Shown here one piece after another: positions 1-8,852 of a stretch of 37,258 bases of DNA. Location of the stretch: the NCBI GenBank assembly GCA_007134865.1, contig SLJW01000081.1, forward strand, positions 1 to 37,258, read 5' to 3'. The notes beneath the pieces are model-generated. The model was given only the letters and a program-made list of their open reading frames with translations, was not told where the DNA came from and ran no database searches. Each line of letters begins with the position of its first letter. The stretch's first letter is position 1. This DNA is from Paracoccaceae bacterium (GTDB lineage Bacteria > Pseudomonadota > Alphaproteobacteria > Rhodobacterales > Rhodobacteraceae). The position numbers were made by a program, and so were the translations under genes.

Positions 1-1232
1 AGCAGCGCGCCCTCGGGAAAGTCGATATCGCGCACCCGCGCATTGCACAGCGCCGAAGTGGCCAGAACCTGAGCCTCGATCACCTCGGCCTCGCGGTCGC
101 CAATCAGATAGACCGAGCGTACCCGCCCATGGCGGACATGGCGCAGGATCGAAGAGACGGTCAGCGCGCGCGGGTTGATCTGCGCATCAATGCCGGTGAT
201 ATCGGCGAGTGGCACAAGGCCGGGGTCATTGACCAAGGCGATGGCAAGCCGGGCGCCCATGGATTTCGCGCGCACAGCCGCAAGCAGATTGGTACGGTCA
301 TCATCAGTCAGCAAGAGCACAGCGCCGATCTTTTCGATTCCCGCCTCCTCCAGCAGATCCGCGTCCATCCCGTCACCATGCAGCACAATCGACCGCTCCA
401 GCGCATCGGCGGCCCGCTCGGCGCGGGCGCGGTCACGTTCGATCACCTTGACCCGCACACGCTGGGGCTGGTTCTCGAGGGTCCGTGCCACGCTCAGTCC
501 GACATTCCCCCCGCCAACAATCAGGACGCGTGCCTGCTGTTGCGGCGCCTTGCCAAAGACCTCGAAAGTCCGCGGCACGTCGCGCGCATCGGTCAGCAGA
601 TAGACCTGATCGCCATCGTAAAGCTGGTCTTCGGGTTCGGGCGCAAACAACCGCTTGCCGCGCCGGACCCCCGCCACCATGATGCGCAGGCTGGGGAACA
701 ACTCGGACAACTCGCGCAGCGAGGTGTTGAGGACCGGGCAATCCGCGTCGAGTTGCAGCCCAATGAGCAGCGCTTTGCCTTGGAAATACTCATGCACATC
801 GAAAGCCGCCGGATAGGCAATGCGCTTGAGCGCGGCCTGGCTGACCTCGCGCTCGGGGCTGATGATGACATCGATGGGCATGTGTTCGCGGCGGAACAGG
901 TCGGAATAGAGCGGGTCGAGATAGGATTGTTCGCGCAGGCGGGCGATCTTGCGGGTCACGCCAAAGACCGAATGCGCCACCTGGCAGGTGACCATGTTGA
1001 CCTCGTCGGAATAGGTCGCGGCGATGACCATATCGGCATCGCGCGCACCGGCCTCTTCCAGCACCTTGGGATAGCTCGCATAGCCCACAACGCCCTGCAC
1101 ATCGAGCGCATCGGTGGCCCGGCGTACAAGTTCGGGCTTGCTGTCAACGATGGTGACATCATTGCGCTCGCCCGAGAGATGGCGTGCGATCTGCCAACCG
1201 ACCTGCCCGGCCCCGCAGACGATCACCTTCAT
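1..1232 (-). CDS. trkA: Trk potassium uptake system NAD-binding protein TrkA (partial, C-terminus outside window)
   Basis: Cytoplasmic regulatory subunit of the Trk K+ uptake system; it binds NAD(H) and gates the TrkH/TrkG membrane channel. Translation from the ATG complementary to 1230-1232 begins MKVIVCGAGQVG, with the GxGxxG dinucleotide motif at residues 7-12. A second RCK half starts near residue 230 (VLIVGGGNVG), giving the usual two RCK-N/RCK-C repeats. About 410 codons are present and the frame stays open to base 1. Family members are about 458 aa, so roughly 48 C-terminal residues lie outside the window. It follows ntrX on the same strand after 149 bases, the usual Rhodobacteraceae order; hfq commonly comes next but is not visible here. 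A long open frame on the opposite strand is only its antisense shadow. Confidence 0.95.
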   Translation of the reverse strand, partial: MKVIVCGAGQVGWQIARHLSGERNDVTIVDSKPELVRRATDALDVQGVVGYASYPKVLEEAGARDADMVIAATYSDEVNMVTCQVAHSVFGVTRKIARLREQSYLDPLYSDLFRREHMPIDVIISPEREVSQAALKRIAYPAAFDVHEYFQGKALLIGLQLDADCPVLNTSLRELSELFPSLRIMVAGVRRGKRLFAPEPEDQLYDGDQVYLLTDARDVPRTFEVFGKAPQQQARVLIVGGGNVGLSVARTLENQPQRVRVKVIERDRARAERAADALERSIVLHGDGMDADLLEEAGIEKIGAVLLLTDDDRTNLLAAVRAKSMGARLAIALVNDPGLVPLADITGIDAQINPRALTVSSILRHVRHGRVRSVYLIGDREAEVIEAQVLATSALCNARVRDIDFPEGAL

Positions 1233-1381
1233 GGCTTTCCAGACCCCTGTTGCACGCGCCCTGCCCCTGTCGTGTCAGAACCACCGCTCCGACGCAAGTC
1301 ATCACCACCTCGCGCTGAGCGCGCCGCCAGGCTGAGCCCGTCGCTTCGCCGGGGCAGCGCTTCCATAGTACGCCCCGCCCG
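1233..1381. other. ntrX-trkA intergenic region
   Basis: 149 GC-rich bases between two minus-strand genes. I see no tRNA and no terminator with a T-tract. A short GC palindrome (CGCGCT-G-AGCGCG) lies near 1312-1324. A weak purine stretch (GGAAAG on the minus strand) precedes the trkA ATG. Read-through from ntrX or a local trkA promoter are both possible. Confidence 0.5.
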
Positions 1382-2767
1382 CTAGCCCTTCATCTCCGAG
1401 AGCTTCGGCGCACTCACCCCAAGCGATTTCAACTTGCGGTGTAGCGCCGAGCGCTCCATGCCGACAAAACTTGCGGTGCGGCTGATATTGCCACCGAAGC
1501 GCTGAATCTGCGAGAGTAGATACTCACGCTCGAACAATTCGCGCGCCTCGCGCAAAGGCAGCGTCGTCAGGCTTCCCGACAACACGACTTTCGCCCCGTC
1601 AGAAACCTCGGATACCGGCGTTTCGGTCTGCAGGTCCCGGATCTCGATCGGGCTGCCCGTCTCACCAAGGATCATCGCGCGCTCGATCACATTGCGTAGC
1701 TGCCGGATATTGCCCGGCCAGCGCATGGTCTGCAGATGCGCCCGCGCCGCGTCAGAGAGCGGGCGTTTCGCAAGCCCCTGCATGCGGTGCAATTCTTCGA
1801 TGAAATATTCTGCCAGATGCGGGATATCCTCGCAGCGTTCGTCAAGCCCCGGCACGCGGATTGGAACAACACTCAGCCGGTCGAACAATTCCTGTCGGAA
1901 CAACCCCTCGCGGACGCGTGCCGCGAGGTCTTGTGTGGTGGCCGACATCACGCGCAGATCGACCCGCACCTTGTCGACTCCACCAACGCGGGTGAATTGC
2001 TGCTCGACCAGCACGCGCAGGATCTTGGACTGCGTGCCCATCGGCATATCGGCCACCTCGTCAAGATAGACGACCCCGCCATGCGCCTGCTCCAGCAAAC
2101 CCGGCTCGATCCCGCGTTCGGGGCTTTCACGACCGAACAGTACTTCTTCCATGCGGTCGGGCTCTATTGTGGCCGATGATACGCAAACAAACGGCCCTGA
2201 GGCGCGCTCGGAATGCTCGAAAACATAGCGCGCCGCGGCCTCCTTGCCGCTGCCGGCGGGGCCTGTGAACATGACACGCGCATTCGATTGCGTGACCTTA
2301 TCGAGCTGCGTCATCAGATTTCGGAAAACATGGCTCTCGCCCAGCATCTGCGCTGCATTCGTCTCGCGCCGCCGCAAGGCCTGGTTCTCGCGGCGCAGCT
2401 TCGAGGTCTCCATCGCGCGGCTGACCACAACCATCAACTTGTCGATATTGAAGGGTTTCTCGATGAAATCATAAGCCCCCTGCTTGATAGCGGCGACAGC
2501 GATCTCGACATTGCCATGGCCCGAGATGATCACGATCGGAATGTCAGGGTTCGAGCGCTTGACCGTCATCAGAATGTCGATCCCGTCCATCTTGCTGTCC
2601 TTGAGCCAGATGTCGAGAATCAGAAGCGCGGGCGGGTGGGCGTTGATCTCGGCCATCGCCTGGTCGGAATCAGCCGCAAGCCGGGTCGAGAACCCCTCAT
2701 CCTGCAGAATATCGGCAATCAGCGCCCGAATATCGCGCTCGTCATCGACAATCAGAATATCGCTCAT
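1382..2767 (-). CDS. ntrX: Nitrogen assimilation response regulator NtrX, lacking the GAFTGA loop
   Basis: NtrC-family response regulator paired with the sensor NtrY. The receiver domain (residues 1-120) has acidic residues D8/D9, phosphoacceptor D52, S84 and K106. An AAA+ domain follows, with Walker A GPAGSGKE at 171-178 and Walker B VVYLDEV at 233-239. A Fis-type HTH lies at about 417-451. At residues 211-229, where sigma-54 activators carry GAFTGA, the sequence reads LFGRESPERGIEPGLLEQA, so the sigma-54 contact motif is absent although the loop length is kept. The start ATG overlaps the ntrY stop in an ATGA, so the pair is translationally coupled. Inference: it regulates sigma-70-type promoters or acts as a repressor. 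Confidence 0.95.
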   Translation of the reverse strand: MSDILIVDDERDIRALIADILQDEGFSTRLAADSDQAMAEINAHPPALLILDIWLKDSKMDGIDILMTVKRSNPDIPIVIISGHGNVEIAVAAIKQGAYDFIEKPFNIDKLMVVVSRAMETSKLRRENQALRRRETNAAQMLGESHVFRNLMTQLDKVTQSNARVMFTGPAGSGKEAAARYVFEHSERASGPFVCVSSATIEPDRMEEVLFGRESPERGIEPGLLEQAHGGVVYLDEVADMPMGTQSKILRVLVEQQFTRVGGVDKVRVDLRVMSATTQDLAARVREGLFRQELFDRLSVVPIRVPGLDERCEDIPHLAEYFIEELHRMQGLAKRPLSDAARAHLQTMRWPGNIRQLRNVIERAMILGETGSPIEIRDLQTETPVSEVSDGAKVVLSGSLTTLPLREARELFEREYLLSQIQRFGGNISRTASFVGMERSALHRKLKSLGVSAPKLSEMKG

Positions 2768-5049
2768 GCGTCCTGCTCCCCCAATTTGAGCATTAAATCC
2801 GCTCCTTGCTCATCAGTGACAAGGCGCGGCAGGCGGATCACCGCCATCGCGCCGAAATGCGTATTACCCGCGAAAGCGGGCGCATCCTCCAGCCGCAGGC
2901 TGCCGCCATGTTCCTCGATGATCTTGCGCACAATCGACAGCCCCAGCCCCGTGCCCTCGGCACGCGTGGTGACATAAGGCTCGAACAGCCGCGCGCGGTC
3001 CTCGGGCAGGCCAACGCCGTTATCTGCGATGGTGATGCGCAGATCGCTCTCACCTGCCTCGAAACTCACGCGGATCTCCGGTGTGAAATCCTCGCCAGCA
3101 TCTGTGTTGCGTTTGCTTTCAATGGCTTCACCAGCGTTCTTGATCAGATTTGTGAAGGCCTGCGCCATCATCGTCTCATCCACCTCGACGACAACGGGCG
3201 CCTCGGGCAGCGACAGATCAAACCGCACCTCAGGCTGTCCGCTTTCCTGCAAAAGCACGCAATCGCGCAGGATCGCGGTCAGATCATGCGCGCGACGGTC
3301 GGGTTCGGGCATGCGGGCAAAGCGCGAGAATTCATCGACAATGCGGCGCAGGTCATTGGTCTGGCGGACGATCACCGAAGTCAGTTGCGACAGGCTCTCG
3401 GCATCTTCCGCGCTCAGTTTGCGCACGAATTTGCGCTCGATCCGCTCGGAGGAGAGCTGGATCGGCGTCAGCGGGTTCTTGATCTCATGTGCGATGCGAC
3501 GGGCGACATCGCCCCAGGCGGCCATGCGCTGGGCAGAAACCAGTTCGCTCACATCGTCAAAGGCGACCACATAGCCCTCCAGCCGCCCGTCATTACGGCG
3601 GCGTTCGGCGAGGCGCACCAGCAATGTCTCCAGCCGCCCCCCGCGTGCGAGCTTCAACTCTTCCTGAACCCGGCCCGCCAGCGCCGGGCTGGCCTGCAGA
3701 CGCTCCAGCAGCGGGCCGAATTCCGGCACCGCCTGCAACAAAGGCGCGCCCAGCATCGCAGCGCCATCGACCGCGAGCATGGTCTCGGCTGCGCGGTTTA
3801 TGAATTCGAGCCGACCCTCGGCATCGAGCCCGATCACCCCTGCTGTCACTGACCCCAACACCGAGTCGAACAGGCGCCGCCGCGCCTCGATCTGGCGGTT
3901 GTTTTCCAGCAGAGCCTCGCGCTGGCCCTTGAGCTGGCGGGTCATCTGATCAAATACCCGGCCCAGCAGCGCGATTTCATCATCCGCACGGGTGTTGCCC
4001 ACCCGGACATCAAGGTCCCCCTTGCCGACACGTTCGGCCGCCTCGGCCAACCGCCCGACGGGTCGTGCAAGGCGCTCGGCAAAACTCAACCCCAGCCAGA
4101 CCGAGCCCAGAATCAGGATCAACGCGAAGCCCAGATAGATGGCGCCGAACTGGAACAGAAGCTGGCCACGTTCGCGCTCGAGTTGCTGATAGAAGCGCAC
4201 TGTGTCGCGGGTTTCGTCCAGCAGACTGAGGATCTCGCCATCGACCTCGCGTGCAACATAAAGATAGCGATCGAAGAAACCGTCCAGCACCTGAAGCGCG
4301 CGGAACTCATTATTGGGCCAGTCGCGGATGATCACCACACCATCGCGCGCCTGTTCAATCTGCTCGAGCGTTGGGGGAGTGAAATTGAAACGATAGGACC
4401 GCTCGCCCCGCGCGCGGATCTCGCCCGCACCGTCGATGATGAAGGCCACGCGCAACCCGCGCTGCACTTGCGCCTGTGCTTCGGACAACAAGTTACGCAA
4501 CTCGCCTTCCTCGATCAGCGGAAAGACCCGGCGCACGGTTTCCAGATAACCTGCAAGCTGTTCGGTATCGATCCGCAGGTCGCGTTCCTGTTCGAACTCA
4601 TAGGCTTCGGCGGCGGCCAGTGAGTTGCCAAGCACGCCCTGCACCCGGTCCGAAAACCAGCCTTCGAGCCCGACATTCAACGTAACCGTGGCGAAAACGG
4701 CAACTGTGACCGTCGGCACCAGCGCAATGGTGGCAAAGAGCGTCGAGAGGCGCAGGTGCAGCTTGGAGCCCGCAGACTCCGAGCGTCGCGCCGCGAGCAA
4801 TCTTGCGACCCGGATTGCCACCAGCGCTGCAATGATGAGCACATAAACCAGATCGGCCAGCAGAACGAGCAGCAGGCCGCGCGAGTCGAACAGCTCATCG
4901 AGCGGCCCAAGCGCGAGCAGCGTCAGCAGCACTAGGAGCGGGCCCAGCAGGACCAGCACCAGATTGGTGCGGTTGGACAGGCCCCGGTCGAAGCTGCCGC
5001 CGCGCGCCCAGTCCCAGATCGACGTTCTGCTGAGTGGCAGCCCTGTCAC
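2764..5049 (-). CDS. ntrY: Nitrogen regulation sensor histidine kinase NtrY
   Basis: Membrane sensor kinase for NtrX. Hydrophobic segments lie at about 28-50, 58-85 and 103-125, then a periplasmic region of about 175 residues, and a fourth membrane segment at 300-322. HAMP (323-375), PAS (about 393-505), HisKA and HATPase_c domains follow. The phosphoacceptor is H521 in [14 protein letters not shown]; the ATP-binding boxes are visible as NLIKNAGEA, DNGVGLP and GTGLGL. At 761 aa it has full family length. The start is GTG with a GAGGG ribosome site five to eight bases upstream. The ntrY-ntrX overlap is 4 bases, while ntrC ends 101 bases upstream, so ntrYX may also have its own promoter. Confidence 0.95.
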   Translation of the reverse strand: MTGLPLSRTSIWDWARGGSFDRGLSNRTNLVLVLLGPLLVLLTLLALGPLDELFDSRGLLLVLLADLVYVLIIAALVAIRVARLLAARRSESAGSKLHLRLSTLFATIALVPTVTVAVFATVTLNVGLEGWFSDRVQGVLGNSLAAAEAYEFEQERDLRIDTEQLAGYLETVRRVFPLIEEGELRNLLSEAQAQVQRGLRVAFIIDGAGEIRARGERSYRFNFTPPTLEQIEQARDGVVIIRDWPNNEFRALQVLDGFFDRYLYVAREVDGEILSLLDETRDTVRFYQQLERERGQLLFQFGAIYLGFALILILGSVWLGLSFAERLARPVGRLAEAAERVGKGDLDVRVGNTRADDEIALLGRVFDQMTRQLKGQREALLENNRQIEARRRLFDSVLGSVTAGVIGLDAEGRLEFINRAAETMLAVDGAAMLGAPLLQAVPEFGPLLERLQASPALAGRVQEELKLARGGRLETLLVRLAERRRNDGRLEGYVVAFDDVSELVSAQRMAAWGDVARRIAHEIKNPLTPIQLSSERIERKFVRKLSAEDAESLSQLTSVIVRQTNDLRRIVDEFSRFARMPEPDRRAHDLTAILRDCVLLQESGQPEVRFDLSLPEAPVVVEVDETMMAQAFTNLIKNAGEAIESKRNTDAGEDFTPEIRVSFEAGESDLRITIADNGVGLPEDRARLFEPYVTTRAEGTGLGLSIVRKIIEEHGGSLRLEDAPAFAGNTHFGAMAVIRLPRLVTDEQGADLMLKLGEQDA

Positions 5050-5106
5050 AAATCCCTCACTGCCTGCAGCTCAGGCGCTTACCCATACCGTCACGCGGCA
5101 AGACTG

Positions 5107-5121
5107 CCACAGGATATGTGG
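5107..5121. promoter_or_regulatory. Palindrome in the ntrC-ntrY gap
   Basis: CCACA, five bases GGATA, then TGTGG: a 15-bp inverted repeat about 60-75 bases upstream of the ntrY GTG start. The 101-base ntrC-ntrY gap is the largest inside this operon and AT-richer than its surroundings. An operator for an internal ntrYX promoter is an inference; 5-bp arms can arise by chance. Confidence 0.25.
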
Positions 5122-5150
5122 TAATTCTACATCAAATCGTAGCGAGCGGG

Positions 5151-6542
5151 TCAGGTCAATTTGCGCCGTCGGGTCACGGCGATGTCCAGTTCGGTGATCT
5201 TCTTGCGCAGAGTGTTGCGGTTGATGCCCAAAAGGTCCGCGCAGCGCGCCTGATTGCCACCCGTGGCATCGAGCGCGATCTCGATCAGCGGGATTTCCAT
5301 CTCGCGCAGGATACGCCCATAAAGGCCGGGGGGCGGCAGGTCCTGCCCATGCAGGTCGAAATACCGCCGCAAGTGCCGCCCGACCGATTCCGACAACGTC
5401 TCATCGGTGAAACGCTCGCCCACAGCCACGGCACTCGGCTGGCTTTGCAGCGCGGCTTCCATCTCGGTGCGCGAGATCAGCGGCACCGAACTGGTCAGTC
5501 CCAGTCTGCGCAGCGTGTTCTGCAACTGGCGCACATTGCCAGGCCATGAATAGCTGCGCACCAGCTCCATCGCCTCGGGCGAAAGCTTGCGCAGCGTCGC
5601 ACCCTCATCGGCGGCCTGCGACAGGAAATGCTCGGCCAGCGGCTCCAGATCGTCGATGCGTTCGCGCAGCGCGGGCACGTTCAGCACCACCCCGCCCAGT
5701 CGGTAATACAGATCCTCGCGCAGCGCGCCCTCGGCCAGCGCGCGGGTCAGATTGCCCTGCGCCGTCGCCATGATCCGCGGGCCATCCTCGGGCAACCCGT
5801 CAAGCAGGCGCGCGGCGCGCAACTGTGCGTCGGTGTCATAGGAGGTCAACTCGTCAAACAGCAGCGTCCCCCCGCGCACCCGTGACAGCAACGCCTGCGC
5901 GCCATCCGAGGAATGCAGATCCTCGGATGAGGCGGTGACAAAGGGCTGCGTGCGCCGGTCAGACAGGTCATGCAGCGTGCGCGCGATCAGCGATTTTCCA
6001 GTGCCCGATTCGCCAATGATCAGCACCGGCATGGTCGAATTGATCACCCGCGCAATCAGGCGATACAGCTCCTGCATGACGGGGGTGCGCCCGACCAGCG
6101 GCATCGATTCCATGCTCAGCATGTCGCCGCGCGGGGCTGTCGCCGGGCGCGGGGGCGCTTCACTCGCCGCCACAAGGCGACGGTTCTTCATCGCCGTGCC
6201 CGCGCGTTTCAGCAATTCGGGCAGATCGAAGGGCTTGGGCAGATAATCATGCGCCTCGACTTCATTGGCCTGAATCGCGGTCATGATCGTGTTCTGCGCC
6301 GAAATCACGATTACCGGCAGATCCGGGCGCTCCTGGCTGATCTTGGGGATCATCTCGATGCCGTTGCCATCGGGCATCATGACATCGGTGATGACCAGAT
6401 CACCACGCCCCTCCTCGACCCAGCGCATCAGCGTTGTCAGGCTCGATGTCGCATGCACCTTGCAGCCCGCCCGCGTGAACGCCTGAGTCAGGACCGTGCG
6501 GATCGTGCGGTCATCATCTGCCACCAGTATCGTGCCATCCAT
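5151..6542 (-). CDS. ntrC: Nitrogen response regulator NtrC, GAFTGA-deleted (RpoD-type)
   Basis: Response regulator of the NtrB/NtrC pair, activating genes under nitrogen limitation. The receiver domain has D10/D11, phosphoacceptor D53, S81 and K103. Walker A GESGTGKS is at 177-184 and Walker B LLFDEL at about 227-232. The C-terminal Fis-type HTH (about 425-455) includes [21 protein letters not shown]. Between the two Walker motifs the segment holding GAFTGA is deleted by about 20 residues (residues 200-226). Rhodobacter capsulatus NtrC is known to lack this motif and to activate the sigma-70 holoenzyme rather than sigma-54, so the same mode is inferred. It sits 29 bases after ntrB. Confidence 0.96.
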   Translation of the reverse strand: MDGTILVADDDRTIRTVLTQAFTRAGCKVHATSSLTTLMRWVEEGRGDLVITDVMMPDGNGIEMIPKISQERPDLPVIVISAQNTIMTAIQANEVEAHDYLPKPFDLPELLKRAGTAMKNRRLVAASEAPPRPATAPRGDMLSMESMPLVGRTPVMQELYRLIARVINSTMPVLIIGESGTGKSLIARTLHDLSDRRTQPFVTASSEDLHSSDGAQALLSRVRGGTLLFDELTSYDTDAQLRAARLLDGLPEDGPRIMATAQGNLTRALAEGALREDLYYRLGGVVLNVPALRERIDDLEPLAEHFLSQAADEGATLRKLSPEAMELVRSYSWPGNVRQLQNTLRRLGLTSSVPLISRTEMEAALQSQPSAVAVGERFTDETLSESVGRHLRRYFDLHGQDLPPPGLYGRILREMEIPLIEIALDATGGNQARCADLLGINRNTLRKKITELDIAVTRRRKLT

Positions 6543-6571
6543 CCGGCCTCTCCTTGCTCTTGCTCCTGCCC

Positions 6572-7648
6572 TCAGCCCGCTTCTGGCGCGCGTGGCAGGG
6601 AAATCCGAAATAACGTGCGCCCCGGCTTGCTCTCGACCGTGATCCAGCCGTCATGAGCCGCGATGATCTTCGAGACCAGCGCCAGCCCCAGCCCGGTGCC
6701 ATTCTCGCGCCCCGAAACGAAAGGGTCGAATATCTCGTCAGCGATCTCTGGTGGGATGCCGGGGCCGCTGTCGATGATCTCGATATGAATCGGCAGCGCC
6801 ACATCCTTGCCGCTCGCCCCGCGCAGGCGCAGGGATTGCTCGAAAAAGGTGCGGATCCGGATCTGCCCGCCAGAGGGTTGAACCTGGGCTGCGTTCTTCA
6901 AGAGGTTGAGAAACACCTGCAACAACTGGTCACTATCGGCCCAGACCGGGGGCAACGATGGGTCATAAGCATCCGTAATGCGCAGATGCGCGGCGAACCC
7001 CACCTCGGCCGAGCGGCGCGCGCGTTCGAGCACGTCGTGAATATTGACCGCGCGGCATTCGGGCGGGCGCTGGTTGCCGAATTGCTCGACCTGATCGAGC
7101 AGTTTGACGATGCGCTGTGTCTCGGCCACGATCAGGTCGGTCAAAGCGCGGTCCTCGCCGCTCAGCGCCATTGACAAAAGCTGCGCAGCCCCGGTGATCC
7201 CGGCCAGCGGGTTCTTGATCTCATGCGCGAGCATCTGCGACATGCCGATGGCCGAGCGCGCGGCGTGGCGGATGACATCGGCCTTGCCCAGCTTGCCCGC
7301 GATCTCGCGCGGGTTGAGCAGCATCAGCACCAGATCACGCCGGTCACCCAGTAGTGCGAGTTGTACCGAGCACAGCCCCGCCGAACGCTCCCCCATCATG
7401 ACCTCGACATCATTGATGAAGACGGGCGCGCGATTCTCGCGGCAGCGCGCGAGGGCCTTGTCGATGGGCGCCTCGATCTGCACGACCTGTGACAGCGCCC
7501 GGTCCTTGACCGTACGCCGCGAGAGGCTGAAGAACTGTTCGGCGGCCGGGTTGCAATCGACGATGCTCTCGGCCTGATCGACACGCGCGACCATCAGCGC
7601 GGGCACAGGCAGCGCAGCCCAGATCGTGCCCGTTGCCGGCGGCGTCAT
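6572..7648 (-). CDS. ntrB: Nitrogen regulation sensor histidine kinase NtrB
   Basis: Soluble PII-responsive kinase/phosphatase of NtrC. From the ATG complementary to 7646-7648 the protein is 358 aa. A PAS domain (about 8-120) is followed by the H-box [11 protein letters not shown] with phosphoacceptor H142, the N-box NLLKNAA, and ATP-lid motifs DSGPGIP and GTGLGLA. The same frame stays open upstream to 7936, but that 96-residue extension is low-complexity Arg/Gly/Ala sequence overlapping dusB, so it is excluded. The chosen start overlaps the dusB stop as ATGA, the order known from R. capsulatus nifR3-ntrB-ntrC. Confidence 0.96.
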   Translation of the reverse strand: MTPPATGTIWAALPVPALMVARVDQAESIVDCNPAAEQFFSLSRRTVKDRALSQVVQIEAPIDKALARCRENRAPVFINDVEVMMGERSAGLCSVQLALLGDRRDLVLMLLNPREIAGKLGKADVIRHAARSAIGMSQMLAHEIKNPLAGITGAAQLLSMALSGEDRALTDLIVAETQRIVKLLDQVEQFGNQRPPECRAVNIHDVLERARRSAEVGFAAHLRITDAYDPSLPPVWADSDQLLQVFLNLLKNAAQVQPSGGQIRIRTFFEQSLRLRGASGKDVALPIHIEIIDSGPGIPPEIADEIFDPFVSGRENGTGLGLALVSKIIAAHDGWITVESKPGRTLFRISLPRAPEAG

Positions 7649-8685
7649 GCGGCCTGTCCCATGGCAGGGGCGGGGGTCAGCGCCTCGGGCAAGAGGCGCA
7701 GCACCTCTGCGGGGGCAGTCGCCGTGAGCACAGGTTTGCGCAGCGCCGCTGCACCGCCCGCAGCCTCGGCATAGGCAGCCAGATGCTTTCGCGCGACCTT
7801 CATGCCGAGGGGCACCCCGTAGAAGGACAGCATCGCCTCGTAATGCGCGCTCACCAGATCGACCAGAACCGCGCCCTCGGGCGAAGCGGGTATGTCCTGC
7901 CCCGTCAGCCCCGCCGCGATCTGCGCGAGCAGCCATGGCCGCCCCTGCGCACCGCGCCCGACCATGACGCCTGCGGCACCCGATTGCGCCAGCGCCTGCT
8001 TTGCCGTCGCAAGGTCAATGATATCACCATTGGCGATGACCGGCACCGGGCAGGCGCGCACGACCTCACCTATCGCGGCCCAATCGGCGCCGCCCTTGTA
8101 GAACTGGCAGCGCGTGCGACCATGGATGGTGACCATCTGCACCCCGGCCTCTGCCGCGCGCCGCGCCAGATGCGGCGCGTTCAGGCAATGATCATCCCAA
8201 CCCAGCCGCGTCTTGAGAGTGACCGGCACCGAGACGGCACCGACAACCGCCTCGATCAGGCGTAGCGCATGATCCGGGTCGCGCATCAGCGCCGAGCCCG
8301 AGAGCCCGCCCACGACCTTTTTCGCCGGGCAGCCCATGTTGATGTCGATCACTTGCGCGCCATCCGCCTCGACCATGCGCGCCGCCTCGGCCATCCAATG
8401 CGCCTCGCGACCGGCAAGCTGGACGGACGTGCGCGCCTCGCCAAAGCCCAGTTCGGCGCGCGCGCGCACCGAGGGTTTGGCCTGCACCATCTCCTGACTG
8501 GCGACCATCTCGGACACCACAAGCCCCGCGCCGAAACCCGCCACCACCTGCCGGAACGGCAGATCGGTGATCCCGGCCAGCGGGGCAAGCAGTACCGGCG
8601 GCGTGATCTCGACTTGGCCCGACGCGCTGTGCAGAGCAATGGCAGCAGGCAGGCGAGACATAAGTTGCTGTGTGTCAGTGGTCAT
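7645..8685 (-). CDS. dusB: tRNA-dihydrouridine synthase DusB (NifR3)
   Basis: FMN enzyme that reduces uridine to dihydrouridine in the tRNA D-loop. The TIM-barrel signature is clear: LAPLAGITDLPFR near residues 33-45, the catalytic Cys C119 within INMGCPAKKV, KTRLGW, HGRTR, NGDI, and the FMN phosphate loop GVMVGRGAQGRPW. At 346 aa it is close to family length. The first ATG (8685) is used; a second in-frame ATG lies 8 codons inside and cannot be excluded because neither has a strong ribosome site. It is the first gene of the dusB-ntrBC-ntrYX operon, and the 4-base overlap couples it to ntrB. It diverges from ispDF. Confidence 0.95.
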   Translation of the reverse strand: MTTDTQQLMSRLPAAIALHSASGQVEITPPVLLAPLAGITDLPFRQVVAGFGAGLVVSEMVASQEMVQAKPSVRARAELGFGEARTSVQLAGREAHWMAEAARMVEADGAQVIDINMGCPAKKVVGGLSGSALMRDPDHALRLIEAVVGAVSVPVTLKTRLGWDDHCLNAPHLARRAAEAGVQMVTIHGRTRCQFYKGGADWAAIGEVVRACPVPVIANGDIIDLATAKQALAQSGAAGVMVGRGAQGRPWLLAQIAAGLTGQDIPASPEGAVLVDLVSAHYEAMLSFYGVPLGMKVARKHLAAYAEAAGGAAALRKPVLTATAPAEVLRLLPEALTPAPAMGQAA

Positions 8686-8735
8686 GCGCTCTGCCTACAA
8701 CTCAGACGGGCCAGAGGCAAATCACGGCTTGCGAA

Positions 8736-8765
8736 AAATGACGCGCATTTCATCATTCGATGAAA
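8736..8765. promoter_or_regulatory. Two abutting palindromes in the dusB/ispDF divergent promoter region
   Basis: AAATG-ACGCG-CATTT (8736-8750) and TTTCATC-ATTC-GATGAAA (8748-8765) share three T residues. They sit in an AT-rich patch (about 8730-8790) inside otherwise GC-rich DNA, 51-80 bases upstream of the dusB start. The position suits an operator for the nitrogen-control operon; which protein binds is unknown. Confidence 0.35.
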
Positions 8766-8797
8766 AATTGTGCATTTTATTTCAGCAAACGCGCGGA

Positions 8798-8827
8798 TTG
8801 TCAGCAGGACCTGCTTCGGCCTATAGC
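8798..8827 (+). promoter_or_regulatory. Candidate sigma-70 promoter of ispDF
   Basis: -35 TTGTCA (8798-8803), an 18-base spacer and -10 TATAGC (8822-8827). The predicted start is about 20 bases before the ATG. A GAGGG ribosome site lies at 8842-8846. Matches are 5/6 and 4/6 to the enterobacterial consensus. Confidence 0.45.
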
Positions 8828-8852
8828 TGCGTCGGTATTTTGAGGGAGTGGC

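Noticed and set aside
129-1385. 418-codon plus-strand frame
   Set aside because: Antisense to trkA, whose translation shows clear RCK motifs; the plus-strand protein has no recognisable domain.
7649-7936. 96-residue N-terminal extension of NtrB
   Set aside because: It overlaps dusB, is Arg/Gly/Ala-rich, and exceeds family length; the ATG overlapping the dusB stop is the better start.
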